Of a DNA stretch of 64,000 nucleotides, positions 15,505-25,549 are shown piece after piece; position 1 is the first letter of the stretch; each line of letters opens with the position of its first letter. The position numbers and the translations under genes were made by a program. Below the pieces are notes generated by a model, which saw nothing but the letters and a program-made list of their open reading frames with translations, did no database searches and was not told the DNA's origin. This DNA is from Desulfonauticus submarinus (GTDB lineage: Bacteria; Desulfobacterota; Desulfovibrionia; Desulfovibrionales; Desulfonatronovibrionaceae). Location of the stretch: contig NZ_FNIN01000002.1 of NCBI RefSeq assembly GCF_900104045.1, forward strand, positions 186,001 through 250,000. The letters run 5' to 3'.

Positions 15505-18500
15505 TTAATTACTTTTCCTATAAATCCAAACAAACACTATGGGGATAAATACAAGAGTAAGAAAGGTACCTATCATAAGTCCACCAATAGCTACTGCCCC
15601 AAGGGGAGCAAGTCTTTCTAATCCTATTGCCCAACCCAAAGCAACAGGTAACATGCCTGCTGTGGTAGCAAACGCTGTCATCAAAACAGGCCGTGTCCTT
15701 ATTTTAATACTTTCTAACATAGCTTCTTTTGCATTAAGTCCTTTTTTCATACCCAATAAAGCAAATTCTATTAGCAAAATAGCATTATTGACAATTATAC
15801 CACTTAACAAAATAAAACCCATCATTGCAGGCATAGAAGTATGATACCCTAAAGCAAGAAGAGTCCAACTCGCACCCACTAATGTCAAAGGTATAGAAAA
15901 AATTATGAGTAAAGGTGCTCTTAAAGAATTAAACATAGGTATAAGAGTTAAAAAAATAAGACACACCCCCCATAAAACAGCTTTGGCCATTCTTTTAGCA
16001 GAATCTTTAAACTGAGCAATATCTCCTGTTTGGACTATATTTACATCTATGGGTAACCTATAGTTTTTAAAAACTTCATCAAAATTTTTCATTATATGAG
16101 AAATTGCATCTTTTTCTCTAAACCCATAGACATCAACTGTATACTCTAAACCTTCTCTTGTAATAAGAGATGGCTCTTTTTGTTTTTCTAAATGTACAAT
16201 AGTGGATAAAGGAATCTTTCCTTTTGGGGTATCTATCAACAAGCTACTTAAATAATTAAACAAACGATTATCATTTTTACTCCATACTCTAACAGTCATA
16301 TCCTTTGAATTTTGAATAGATTTTTTTGCTACACCAGCCCCCTTTAAAATAAGTCCTATTTGTCTTGCAATCTCATTTGAAGAGATATTATAAGAAAATG
16401 CTTTCTGTTCATCGATAATTAACTTATAAACAACCTTATCCAAGTCCCATGTTTTGGCCACATTAACTAATCCTCTAGTATTAGATAATATTTTATAAAT
16501 AATATCAGAGGCCGTTGACAGTGTTTTAAAATCGTCACTAGACAACATAACATCTATATTTCCTCTTATACTTGAAAGAGCAGTTGCTCCATAATCAAAC
16601 ACAGTAAAATATTTTATATCTGGAATCTGTTGTATTCTTTTCCTTAAGTTTCTCTCTATATCCCAAATAGATTTTTTTCTTGCAAATCTATTAACATAGG
16701 CAGCAGTAATAGAAATATGATCAATTCCACTGCCACTGCCAATGCTAAGAACTCCAGGTTCACTACCTATAGCAGCAGAAACTCTTAAAACTCTACCACT
16801 TTTATAAATAGCTTTATTTATTTTCTTTAATACTGTTTCACTATTTTCAATAGAAAGATTTGGATCAATTGTAACATTTATCTTAACAATTCCTGTATCC
16901 ATTGCTGGCATAAGTTCTTGGCCAACTACAGGCAATACCATCTTTATACTAATAAAAAAAAGGCTAAATAGAATCACAAAATAAAAAATAGTTAAAGATT
17001 TATTCTCCATTGCAGACTGGGCAAGACTAGCAAAAAATTTTCTTGCAAATTTATTAAAATTATCAGAGATCGCCATAAAAATGTCTTCTGCCTTTAAAAT
17101 CCATTTTGCTCTCAGAGCTAAAAATCTTATACTCAAAAGAGGAACAGTTGTAATTGAGATTACATAAGAGGCTAAAAGAGCAATTAAAAGAGTAGCAACC
17201 AATGGTCTAAAAATAGTCTGAGGATAATCTCCAACAAACATAATAGGAAAAAGAGCTGCCATTGTAGTAACTGTTCCAGAAAAATCTGCAAACATAATTT
17301 CTTTTGTTCCATCAATAACAGCCTGTTTTATTGGTTTACATAATTCTTTATAATGACGTTCAATATTTTCCATTACTACTACAGCGTCATCAAGTAATAA
17401 GCCTAAAGCAAGAATTATTGCTGTGAGAGTTACTACACTAAAATCTATGTCAAAAATATACATCATGGCTATTGTAGATGCATACACAAGAGGAATAGTA
17501 AAAAGAACTACTAAAACCTGCCTAAACGAGGCTAGGAAAAAAAAAGCTACAATTGTTGACATAATTATAGCATCTCTCAAAGACTCAAACATATTTGATA
17601 TACTTTGGTTTATAGTATCTTTCTGGGTGTCTGTTATGACAATTTTCAGTTTTGGATAGGCAATCTTTAATTTATTAATCTCTTTCTCAACATTTTCAAT
17701 AGTCCTAAGCACATCAGCATCAATAGATCTCTGCACTGCTAAAGCAATAGCAGGATGTCCATTAGCATAATAAAGGGCACTATTATCGTAGTGCCCATAT
17801 CTAACTGTAGCAATATCTCCAATTCTCACATTCTCTGTAATAGGAAGCTGTCTTATTTGGGCAATAGTGTCTCTCTTTCCTTTAGATTTCAACAAAAACC
17901 TGCCTTGAGGAAGATCAAAAAAACCAATAGCATAGTCCCTATCATTGGTAGAGAGAGCATCTAAAATCTTAGAAATACTCAAACCAAGCGAGTCTATCAC
18001 ATCCTTGTTTACTTGGACTAGTATCTCTTTTTTATAACCTCCAAAAACATCTACATTCGCTACTCCCTTTACCTTTAGCAAGTCTTTTTTTATAGTATTA
18101 TCGGCTAATTCTCTTATATCTTCTAAAGATAATCTATCTGAGGAAATGCCTATCACCAATATAGGAGGAGTAGCAGAAGTAATTTTGAAAATCTGAGGTT
18201 CTCTTATATCTGAAGGCAAAAAAGATCTTATTTTTGAAAGAGCATTGGCTACATCTATTGCTGCACTATTAATATCTTTCTGATATTCAAATTCAGCTCT
18301 TATTACAGTTACTTCATCAATAGTAGTAGAATAGACTCTTCTAACCTTATCTAAAGTGTAAAGTTCTTTTTCAACAGGAACAGCAACATTAGAAGCTATA
18401 TCTTTTGCTCCTGCAGCTGGCCAACTGATTACAACAGCAATTTCTGGTCGATTTGAGTCAGGAAATAACTTTCTATCTATAGCATTATATCCTGCTATAC

Positions 18501-18579
18501 CTAAAAAAACAAAAAAACCAAGCAAAGAAATAATATAATATGGTTTTCTTAAAATGACGTTTAACCAATTGCTATTCAT
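15505..18579 (-). CDS. AcrB-type RND efflux pump, inner-membrane subunit
   Basis: 1024-residue proton-driven antiporter of the hydrophobe/amphiphile efflux (HAE) family. It has twelve membrane helices in two repeats with large periplasmic loops. The proton-relay pair is visible in GLLLDDAVVVMENIERH (residues about 394-410), and the N-terminal FPDSNRPEIAVVISWPAAGA is typical. It overlaps the membrane fusion protein gene by eight bases. With that protein and the TolC-like protein it completes a tripartite exporter for small toxic molecules. The substrate cannot be told from sequence. The operon is read leftwards from about 21000. Confidence 0.93.
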   Translation of the reverse strand: MNSNWLNVILRKPYYIISLLGFFVFLGIAGYNAIDRKLFPDSNRPEIAVVISWPAAGAKDIASNVAVPVEKELYTLDKVRRVYSTTIDEVTVIRAEFEYQKDINSAAIDVANALSKIRSFLPSDIREPQIFKITSATPPILVIGISSDRLSLEDIRELADNTIKKDLLKVKGVANVDVFGGYKKEILVQVNKDVIDSLGLSISKILDALSTNDRDYAIGFFDLPQGRFLLKSKGKRDTIAQIRQLPITENVRIGDIATVRYGHYDNSALYYANGHPAIALAVQRSIDADVLRTIENVEKEINKLKIAYPKLKIVITDTQKDTINQSISNMFESLRDAIIMSTIVAFFFLASFRQVLVVLFTIPLVYASTIAMMYIFDIDFSVVTLTAIILALGLLLDDAVVVMENIERHYKELCKPIKQAVIDGTKEIMFADFSGTVTTMAALFPIMFVGDYPQTIFRPLVATLLIALLASYVISITTVPLLSIRFLALRAKWILKAEDIFMAISDNFNKFARKFFASLAQSAMENKSLTIFYFVILFSLFFISIKMVLPVVGQELMPAMDTGIVKINVTIDPNLSIENSETVLKKINKAIYKSGRVLRVSAAIGSEPGVLSIGSGSGIDHISITAAYVNRFARKKSIWDIERNLRKRIQQIPDIKYFTVFDYGATALSSIRGNIDVMLSSDDFKTLSTASDIIYKILSNTRGLVNVAKTWDLDKVVYKLIIDEQKAFSYNISSNEIARQIGLILKGAGVAKKSIQNSKDMTVRVWSKNDNRLFNYLSSLLIDTPKGKIPLSTIVHLEKQKEPSLITREGLEYTVDVYGFREKDAISHIMKNFDEVFKNYRLPIDVNIVQTGDIAQFKDSAKRMAKAVLWGVCLIFLTLIPMFNSLRAPLLIIFSIPLTLVGASWTLLALGYHTSMPAMMGFILLSGIIVNNAILLIEFALLGMKKGLNAKEAMLESIKIRTRPVLMTAFATTAGMLPVALGWAIGLERLAPLGAVAIGGLMIGTFLTLVFIPIVFVWIYRKSN

Positions 18580-19729
18580 TCTCTACAACCTGAATATCTC
18601 TAGCTACAAAAAGCTTAGCCAATTTATCATTACTTCCAATTGCTACTGGGTTTTGGATTTTTTTAGAAACAACAGCAAATTGATCATCTTGAGCTAAAAT
18701 TTCTACTGCTATGGGGAAAAACCGTTTTTTTCTATAAACAAAAATATATTTTCTCCCATCAGCTGATTCGTAAATAGCAGATAATGGAACAGACATCCCC
18801 CTCGATTTTTTTAAAACCACTTTTACTAATATATTCGTATTCTCTGATAAAAATAAATTGCCTTTAAAATCTTTAAAATCAATATAGCCAACCACAAGAT
18901 TTTTAAAAGCAAGAGGAGTTATTTTAGTTATTTTAAATTTTTTATTTTTAATATAAGCAATAGAACCTACTGTAATTAAACTTTGTTTTTTTGGAGGAAA
19001 ATAAAATTCTATCCTCTTCCTTAGTCCTACCATCTGCAAAATAGGCTTTGCAGGATTCACAAAATCTCCCCTTCTTAAGAATATTTTTGTTATCACTCCA
19101 TCAATTGGAGCAACAATATTGGTGTATTGCAATAAACTTTTTTTAGCATTAAGATTAGCAATTACTGCCTTTAACTCCTCTTGTTTTGCTTCAATTGCCT
19201 CCTTCATACTATTTAATTTAGCTAATTTTAACTCCATTATAACCTTAGAATAAGAGAATTTCTCTTTAGACAATGCTCCTGCATTATATAATTCTATATT
19301 TCTATTATAAATACTTTTTGCATATAAATAATCACTTTTTAAAGATTTTAAATTAACTTTTAATGAGTCTAAAGATTTTTTTAAGGCCTGCACAGAAAAC
19401 TTATAAGAAGCAATACTTTTTCTAAGTTCTTTATCTTCTATTTTGACAATTGGATTTCCTTTTCTTACAACCTCTCCTTCTTGAACAAAAACATCTTCAA
19501 TAAGTCCACTTACTTTTGAACTAATAAACGGATGATTAATAGAGTAATACTTACCTAGAAAATTCTGCACTTGCTCTACTGTTCTTAACTTGGGTTTTAC
19601 TATTCTAACGCTTATTATTTTTGTGACAGGATATGGAGAAGATTTAATTTCTTGTATCCTTTTTTTAATTAAAAATACTGCAGAAAATACTATTATTATA
19701 ATTATAAGCCAGACTACTTTCTTTTTCAT
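18572..19729 (-). CDS. Efflux RND periplasmic adaptor (membrane fusion protein)
   Basis: 385 residues: an N-terminal membrane anchor (residues about 4-22), split biotinyl-lipoyl halves (ISSKVSGLIEDVFVQEGEVVRKGNPIVKIED, and IVAPIDGVITKIFLRRGDFV), and a long coiled coil between them (about residues 115-195). A C-terminal beta domain ends the protein. There is no lipobox cysteine, so it is anchored by the uncleaved N-terminal helix. It bridges the pump and the outer-membrane channel. The start overlaps the tolC-like stop by four bases. Confidence 0.92.
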   Translation of the reverse strand: MKKKVVWLIIIIIVFSAVFLIKKRIQEIKSSPYPVTKIISVRIVKPKLRTVEQVQNFLGKYYSINHPFISSKVSGLIEDVFVQEGEVVRKGNPIVKIEDKELRKSIASYKFSVQALKKSLDSLKVNLKSLKSDYLYAKSIYNRNIELYNAGALSKEKFSYSKVIMELKLAKLNSMKEAIEAKQEELKAVIANLNAKKSLLQYTNIVAPIDGVITKIFLRRGDFVNPAKPILQMVGLRKRIEFYFPPKKQSLITVGSIAYIKNKKFKITKITPLAFKNLVVGYIDFKDFKGNLFLSENTNILVKVVLKKSRGMSVPLSAIYESADGRKYIFVYRKKRFFPIAVEILAQDDQFAVVSKKIQNPVAIGSNDKLAKLFVARDIQVVENE

Positions 19730-20973
19730 TTTGCACCTTTTACAATATATTCTAGATATGCTTGATGTATATTTAAATTATACTTAGCTTCAACCAAACT
19801 ATTCTGAGCCTGTTTTTCTTTAGCAATAGATAACAATAAATCATACATATTTGATACGCCATTTTTATACTTTATTTCCTCTACCTTCCGTACTTTCTGC
19901 AAAAAAACAAGTTGGCTTTTTAAAGATCTTATTCTTTCTCTTTCTGTTTTTATTTTATTTTGAATATCTACAATTAAATTTTTAATTTCCATAGCAGTTT
20001 TTTCCAAACGCAGCAAAGCACTCATTTTTAAACTATTTGCCTTAGCAATTTCTGCTTCTCTGGCACCAAAATCAAATAAAAGCCAATCACAAGTCAAACC
20101 AACTTGCCATAATTCTTTTTTTTCTTCCCTCGCATAATTATTCCCATAATAAACAGAAAAATTAATTCTAGGAAGATAAAGAGTCTTTGATTTCAGTACA
20201 TTTTGATTTGCTTTATATAACTCAGCTTTAGCTAATTTATATTTATATGTATCTTTAATTTTAAAATTAAAATCCATATCCTGTTTTATATCTACATCTT
20301 CTACTTTCTTCACCCTATCAACACCAATTGTAAAAGCAAGAGCGCTTTTTAAAGAATTAATAGAATTTTTAATATTTACAATATTAAAATCAACTTCTTC
20401 AAGATCTGATTTAATTTTTAAAAGGTCTATACTTGCTTTTCTTCCAACACGAACTTCTAGTTGAGTATTATTATATAAAACATTCAAAGCATTACGATAT
20501 GTCTCTAAAGTACGAAGCTGATCTTTCAAAGACAAGATCTTATAAAATAAAGACTTTATGTTAAAAATAAGTTGAGCCTTAGTAAGATTGTATTTAATCT
20601 GAGCAATATTTTTTTCTAAACTGGAAATATTTATAGCTATAACATCTTGAAAGCCTTTAAAAAGAGGAAGGCTGTATTTTAATCCAAGGCTATAAATACC
20701 TTTACTTGTTACTATGTCAGGCTTAATGGGAGGAGTAATAGGGGCGAGAGTTCTAGGTAAATTATAATAAGTATAACTCCCAACCGCACTTATCTTCCCA
20801 TAGCTGGTAGCTATTTTAGCCCTTTTCTGCTCTTTTGCTTCTACTTCTTTATGTCTCTGAATTAAAACATCAGGACTTTGTTTTAAGGCTACTTCTATTG
20901 CCTGCTGTAAGGTTAAAGCAAAGCCATTCGAAGTTACTAGTAAAAGTATAAACAATAATATAATCTTTCTCAT
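19726..20973 (-). CDS. TolC-family outer-membrane efflux protein
   Basis: 415-residue outer-membrane channel. The signal peptide covers residues 1-19 (cleavage near NGFA-L), followed by TLQQAIEVALKQSPDV, the usual TolC N-terminal helix motif. Two homologous halves are rich in long helices, with KNGVSNMYDLLLSIAKEKQAQ near the C terminus matching the family. It is the promoter-proximal gene of the efflux operon, with a 24-bp palindrome about 60 bases upstream. Confidence 0.9.
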   Translation of the reverse strand: MRKIILLFILLLVTSNGFALTLQQAIEVALKQSPDVLIQRHKEVEAKEQKRAKIATSYGKISAVGSYTYYNLPRTLAPITPPIKPDIVTSKGIYSLGLKYSLPLFKGFQDVIAINISSLEKNIAQIKYNLTKAQLIFNIKSLFYKILSLKDQLRTLETYRNALNVLYNNTQLEVRVGRKASIDLLKIKSDLEEVDFNIVNIKNSINSLKSALAFTIGVDRVKKVEDVDIKQDMDFNFKIKDTYKYKLAKAELYKANQNVLKSKTLYLPRINFSVYYGNNYAREEKKELWQVGLTCDWLLFDFGAREAEIAKANSLKMSALLRLEKTAMEIKNLIVDIQNKIKTERERIRSLKSQLVFLQKVRKVEEIKYKNGVSNMYDLLLSIAKEKQAQNSLVEAKYNLNIHQAYLEYIVKGAK

Positions 20974-21282
20974 AGTTGACTTGGTTAATTTTGAATCAAA
21001 TAATCTTTAAATAAGTATCTAAAAACCTACCTAAAAAAATTGACTTAAGTCAATTTTTATTCATACATCGCTTTTAAATATAAAATTATAACTTACCTTG
21101 ATTTTCTACGATGGGAAAAATTAGAAGTAAAAAAGGTAAAAAATTAGAAGTAGGGCCGAAATAAACTATTTAGTGTGATTCAACAACAAAATTATCTATT
21201 TTTTTATTTAGTTTTTTATTTATATTAGCCTTTTCTCTTTTCTAAAGTTTCTAAAGTAATTTTTAATTTCTATTTAATCTTT
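20974..21282. other. Intergenic region upstream of the efflux operon
   Basis: About 310 bases of very AT-rich sequence. It holds the promoter region of the leftward efflux operon and the end of the leftward PP-loop gene. Apart from the palindrome at 21035-21058, AAAAATTAGAAGTA occurs twice at 21116-21129 and 21139-21152, a 23-base period that places both on the same face of the helix. No gene or convincing terminator was found. Confidence 0.6.
21035..21058. promoter_or_regulatory. 24-bp perfect palindrome, candidate repressor operator
   Basis: The core TTGACTTAAGTCAA is flanked by A5 and T5, making a perfect 24-base palindrome 62 bases upstream of the tolC-like start. Symmetric sites of this size are typical of TetR, MarR or similar dimeric repressors that control efflux operons. 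No regulator gene is adjacent. The core also contains a TTGACT that could serve as a -35 element, so binding would block the promoter. Confidence 0.55.
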
Positions 21283-22638
21283 TTAATTCCCATTTCTTAT
21301 CTTATTTAAAAGAAATTCATACATCTTTGGAGGCTCAAAAAAACCAAGTTCTTTAAATTGTTCTAGCGCTTCCTCTCTAGAGAGATGTCCAAAAACAACT
21401 GCAGCACTTAATTCTACCATTGCCTGGGGGAAGAATACAGATTCCATATTTTTAAATCTTAAGAATTGGGTATAATCTTTAACCTGCTCAATCATACAAC
21501 TAGTATGTAATTGATTTTTTTGGTTCTTAGGCATTTCCCATCCAATTTCTTTCTCTAGCAAATCAATTAAACTTTGCCATGTTCCATACGATTCTTTTGT
21601 CCTTAATCTTTTTATAATTGGGATTTCCATTTCTTTATCTTTTTCTGCTTCTTCTAAAATTTTTTGCAACGGGGCATAAAGTGGTTCAAAAATTTTCTGC
21701 AATGACGCATGATAATTATGCACTTCAGACCTCCACGTAACAGGCTCAAGTAAATCATTAGGCATTGCTCTAGCTTTTAAAACCTGAATTGTTTGCTCCC
21801 TCTCACTGGTACACTTTTTAGATGGAACAGGAAAAATATATTCTATAACAGAAGCCTGGACATCTTCCATTCCCCACATCACATAGGGAATATTGTACAT
21901 CTTCGCAATAGGATAAAAAAGAGGATAAGCAGGGGCAGGACAAAGGCAAAATAATCCTAGTGTTTCATATTGTTTTTTTATAGCTTCTTCAAACATCCTT
22001 ACAGGAAGAGTCCATTGAATAAGTTCAACTTCTGGCAAAGATTCCAATAATTTTTTAGTATTTCTCCTAGAGCTGTCATTAGTAAATGGCATATCCCAAC
22101 AAGCAGCCAAAACACGCAATTTAAGATTCTTACTCAAATGCCAAACAAGGTAACTCGAGTCCTTACCACCTGTAAAAAACACCATCACATCAAAACGCGA
22201 AGCATGGCGTCTCTTTTTTATATTCTCTACCAGTTCATCTTCATCTATAGTTAAAAGAGAAGTAGTGCGATCAGGTTTTTCATTTTCATAACACTGACAA
22301 AATGCACACACACCGTCTTCATTAAATTCAAGACCAGGTATAACATAATCATTTGCTATGCACTTCGTACACATCTGATAATTATCTCGCGTACTGTCAG
22401 GTCTAAATTCGGAGTGAGGAACAATTATTTTTTCAGCAATAAACTTATCAAGGATTGTTTTTTCTTCCACACTTAGCTCTGTTGGTTTATCAAGTCGTTT
22501 TATAAGTTCTACTTCTTCAGAGTTCAAAGGAATAAGTTGTCTCTTATTTTTAGGCCAATTCCTTAGTCCATAATAAACTAATTTTGATTCATCTCCAACT
22601 TTTCTGATTTTCCATCTGTTTTGCAGTATGTATCTCAT
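21283..22638 (-). CDS. PP-loop ATPase related to N-acetyl sugar amidotransferases
   Basis: 451 residues from the ATG at 22636-22638 (AAGGAG 12 bases upstream; an in-frame TTG at 22662 is less likely). A Zn-type cysteine cluster at Cys90, 93, 111, 114 (CTKC...CAFC) precedes the adenylating PP-loop TGGKDSS at 156-162. This layout is that of WbpG/PseA-like amidotransferases, which use ammonia from a partner. The first 80 residues are a separate domain (LIPLNSEEVELIKRL) that I cannot place; its pattern recalls the small winged-helix domains of peptide-modifying enzymes. There are no sugar-pathway neighbours, so substrate and role are unknown. Confidence 0.75.
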   Translation of the reverse strand: MRYILQNRWKIRKVGDESKLVYYGLRNWPKNKRQLIPLNSEEVELIKRLDKPTELSVEEKTILDKFIAEKIIVPHSEFRPDSTRDNYQMCTKCIANDYVIPGLEFNEDGVCAFCQCYENEKPDRTTSLLTIDEDELVENIKKRRHASRFDVMVFFTGGKDSSYLVWHLSKNLKLRVLAACWDMPFTNDSSRRNTKKLLESLPEVELIQWTLPVRMFEEAIKKQYETLGLFCLCPAPAYPLFYPIAKMYNIPYVMWGMEDVQASVIEYIFPVPSKKCTSEREQTIQVLKARAMPNDLLEPVTWRSEVHNYHASLQKIFEPLYAPLQKILEEAEKDKEMEIPIIKRLRTKESYGTWQSLIDLLEKEIGWEMPKNQKNQLHTSCMIEQVKDYTQFLRFKNMESVFFPQAMVELSAAVVFGHLSREEALEQFKELGFFEPPKMYEFLLNKIRNGN

Positions 22639-23062
22639 CTGATTAAAATACTCCTTTTGCAAATGAAGTAGTCCAAAACTCTAAGTTTAATCAACAAGAC
22701 GCACTATTTACACAATAAAAAATACTTAAATTAAACTTTTTAAAAAACTATATTAAAACCTGATTAAGTTAATGCCTCAGCTCACATGACGCTATGGGAG
22801 CGTATAAACAATTAAATAAGATAGCTGTCAGAGGAGAGACATTATAAAAAATAAATTTAACTTCACCTTCTTTGTATATAAGAATAAGCTCATATTTTTA
22901 ATAGTGTCAATAGATTTACCAAAAAGATTAATGTTTATACTTAGTAAGGCTAAGGTTTACTTTTTAAAAAAACTCTTTTAAGCCTCAATCCACACTATTC
23001 TTAAATTAGTCAACAAAATGTGTACCTAGAGTTAAAAACTGGCAAATACTGAGGAGGATAAA
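22639..23062. other. Divergent intergenic region upstream of gltX
   Basis: About 420 bases carrying the promoters of the PP-loop gene (leftward) and gltX (rightward). A short hairpin ACGCT-ATGG-GAGCGT is seen near 22790-22804. A weak, imperfect hairpin lies at about 22951-22990 (GGCTAAGGTTT ... AAACTCTTTTAAGCC). I see no T-box, tRNA or convincing reading frame. Confidence 0.5.
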
Positions 23063-24457
23063 ATGAATGTTATAACAAGATTCGCTCCAAGTCCAACTGG
23101 ATATTTACATATTGGAGGAGCTCGTACAGCCTTGTTTAGTTGGCTTTGGGCAAGAAAGAATAAAGGAAAATTTATCTTACGTATTGAAGATACAGATAAA
23201 GAACGATCAACCCAAGAAATGACTAATGCTATCCTAGAAGCAATGGATTGGCTTGGACTAGACTATGATTTAGGACCTTATTTCCAAAGTCAAAGAGAAA
23301 AAATATATCAAGAGTATATTGAAAAGCTCTTAGAAAAGGGAGCAGCCTATTATTGTGAGTGCAGCCCAGAAGAAGTAGAAAAAATGCGTGAAGAAGCACG
23401 AGCAAAAGGACTTAAACCAAAATACAACGGAAAATGTCGCAATAAAAATCTTGGCCCAGGCAAAAATAGAGTTGTACGTCTAAAAGTACCTTTAGAAGGC
23501 TCTACTTCTTTCTATGACCTAGTTAAAGGCGAAATTAGTGTTAATAATCAAGAGTTAGATGACTTTATACTGCGCCGCTCTGACGGGACACCAACATACA
23601 ATTTGGCAGTAGTAGTAGATGATTTAACAATGGGTATAACCCATGTTATTCGAGGTGATGACCATATCAACAACACACCTAAACAAATTTTAATTTACAA
23701 AGCACTAGAGGCACCTATTCCTGAATTTGCTCATGTACCTATGATTTTAGGTCCAGATAAAAAAAAGTTATCTAAGCGACATGGAGCTCTATCTGTCATG
23801 GTATATAAGGAACAGGGTTTTCTTCCTGAAGCCATCATTAACTATTTAGCAAGATTAGGTTGGGCTTATGGAGACCAAGAAATATTTTCGAGAGAAGAAT
23901 TAATAGAAAAATTTTCTCTAAAAAATTTAAATAAATCTGCCAGTGTATTTGATATAGAAAAACTTCTTTGGCTAAACAGCCACTATATAAAAAACACTCC
24001 TATTGAAAAATTAGTACCCCTAGTCAAAGAGTTTGTTTATAACCTAGGTTATAAACCAGAAGATAGATATCTAGCTAAAATTATCCCTCTCTATCAACCA
24101 AGAGCAAAAACCCTCAAAGAAATGGCAGAAAATCTGCAATTTTTCCTTATAGAGGACAACAAGTTAGAGTATGATTTAAAAGCTGTAAAAAAATTCTTAA
24201 CTGCTGACACTAAAAAACACCTAAACGCTCTTTTAAATAAAATGAAAAGCATTAAGGATTTTAATCAAAAAGAATTAGAAAATTTATTTCAAGACTATTT
24301 GCAGGAAACAGGTATAAAATTTAAACTTATTGCCCAGCCTCTTCGTGTTTCTATTACAGGACAAACTTTTAGTCCTGGTCTATTTGAAACAATGGAAGTG
24401 TTAGGAAAAGAAAGGGTTTTAACTAGATTAGAAAAAGCTTTAAATCTAAACGTATGA
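23063..24457 (+). CDS. gltX: Glutamyl-tRNA synthetase
   Basis: Class I aminoacyl-tRNA synthetase that charges tRNA with glutamate. It has FAPSPTGYLHIGGART (HIGH-type motif, residues 16-19) and KKLSKRHG (KMSKS-type loop, about 234-238). At 464 residues it has the bacterial length. The start has GAGGAGG with good spacing. Whether it is discriminating, or also charges tRNA-Gln, cannot be read by eye. The stop overlaps the queA ATG (ATGA). Confidence 0.96.
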   Translation: MNVITRFAPSPTGYLHIGGARTALFSWLWARKNKGKFILRIEDTDKERSTQEMTNAILEAMDWLGLDYDLGPYFQSQREKIYQEYIEKLLEKGAAYYCECSPEEVEKMREEARAKGLKPKYNGKCRNKNLGPGKNRVVRLKVPLEGSTSFYDLVKGEISVNNQELDDFILRRSDGTPTYNLAVVVDDLTMGITHVIRGDDHINNTPKQILIYKALEAPIPEFAHVPMILGPDKKKLSKRHGALSVMVYKEQGFLPEAIINYLARLGWAYGDQEIFSREELIEKFSLKNLNKSASVFDIEKLLWLNSHYIKNTPIEKLVPLVKEFVYNLGYKPEDRYLAKIIPLYQPRAKTLKEMAENLQFFLIEDNKLEYDLKAVKKFLTADTKKHLNALLNKMKSIKDFNQKELENLFQDYLQETGIKFKLIAQPLRVSITGQTFSPGLFETMEVLGKERVLTRLEKALNLNV

Positions 24458-25542
24458 AAAAAATAACTTCCATTTTCAACTTAGAAACTTATGATTTTAA
24501 ATTGCCTGAAGAACTAATAGCCCAGCAACCTATATCTAAACGTTCCCATTCTAGGTTGTTAGTTCTAAATAAAAACACAGGTCAAATTCAACTAGCTTCT
24601 TTTTCTGAATTAAAACACTTTTTGCCCTCTGGAAGTTTGCTAGTAGGAAATAATACCAAAGTCCTTCCTGCAAGAATCTTAGGTCATAAAGAAACAGGAG
24701 GTAAAGTAGAATTCTTACTTCTTACGCCCTTCCCTCTTTTAAAACCTAAAAAAATTTCCTCTAACCAATACGTAGTGGAAGCAGAAGGACTATTAAAGGC
24801 ATCTAAAAGACCAAAAAAAGACCAAAAAATTATTTTTAAAGAAGATTTTTATTTAATTGTAAAAGAAAATAAAGAATTTGGCCAAGCAAAGGTTCAGATT
24901 TTTTTCCAAGGGAACTTAAAAGATAAATTTATTGCTTACGGTCATATTCCTCTTCCACCTTATATCAGACGAGAAGATACCCAAGAAGACAAAGCACGTT
25001 ATCAAACTGTTTATGCATCAGAAGACAAAATAGGAGCAGTAGCAGCCCCAACAGCAGGTCTGCATTTTACTAAACACCTAAAACAAGAATTACTAGCCAT
25101 TGGCTTTGATTTCACCTATATTACTCTTTATGTAGGGTATGGCACATTTTCCCCAGTAAGAACAAAAGACATTCGGAATCACCAGATGCATGCAGAATAT
25201 TTTGAAATTTCTAAAAAAAGTGCTAAAGTCATTTCTCAAGCAAAGCGAGCTAAACGACCAATTATTGCAATTGGTACTACTACAGTAAGAACTCTAGAAG
25301 GAGCATTTGCTCTTATGGGAGAAATACGACCGTTTAGCGGATTTACAGATATATTTATCTATCCTGGTTTTAAATTTAAAGTAATTGATCATTTAATTAC
25401 AAACTTTCATTTACCAAAGTCTTCGCTAATAATGCTAGTATCGGCTTTAGCAGGGATAGAAAACATAAAAAAAGCCTATCAAGTGGCTATTGAAAATAAA
25501 ATGCGTTTTTTTTCTTATGGCGATGCTATGCTAATTCTATAA
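24454..25542 (+). CDS. queA: S-adenosylmethionine:tRNA ribosyltransferase-isomerase (QueA)
   Basis: QueA transfers and isomerises the ribose of SAM onto preQ1 in tRNA during queuosine synthesis. It shows LPEELIAQQP at the N terminus, VGNNTKVLPARI, GAVAAPTAGLHFT and the C-terminal FHLPKSSLIMLVSALAG, all QueA signatures. The length of 362 residues is normal. It overlaps gltX by four bases and is probably translated from the same transcript. After it comes a small hairpin (25550-25573). Confidence 0.95.
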   Translation: MKKITSIFNLETYDFKLPEELIAQQPISKRSHSRLLVLNKNTGQIQLASFSELKHFLPSGSLLVGNNTKVLPARILGHKETGGKVEFLLLTPFPLLKPKKISSNQYVVEAEGLLKASKRPKKDQKIIFKEDFYLIVKENKEFGQAKVQIFFQGNLKDKFIAYGHIPLPPYIRREDTQEDKARYQTVYASEDKIGAVAAPTAGLHFTKHLKQELLAIGFDFTYITLYVGYGTFSPVRTKDIRNHQMHAEYFEISKKSAKVISQAKRAKRPIIAIGTTTVRTLEGAFALMGEIRPFSGFTDIFIYPGFKFKVIDHLITNFHLPKSSLIMLVSALAGIENIKKAYQVAIENKMRFFSYGDAMLIL

Positions 25543-25549
25543 TTTAAAA

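Noticed and set aside
22639-23062. A T-box or other leader RNA before gltX
   Set aside because: No T-box sequence, specifier loop or strong terminator/antiterminator pair was found; only weak hairpins.
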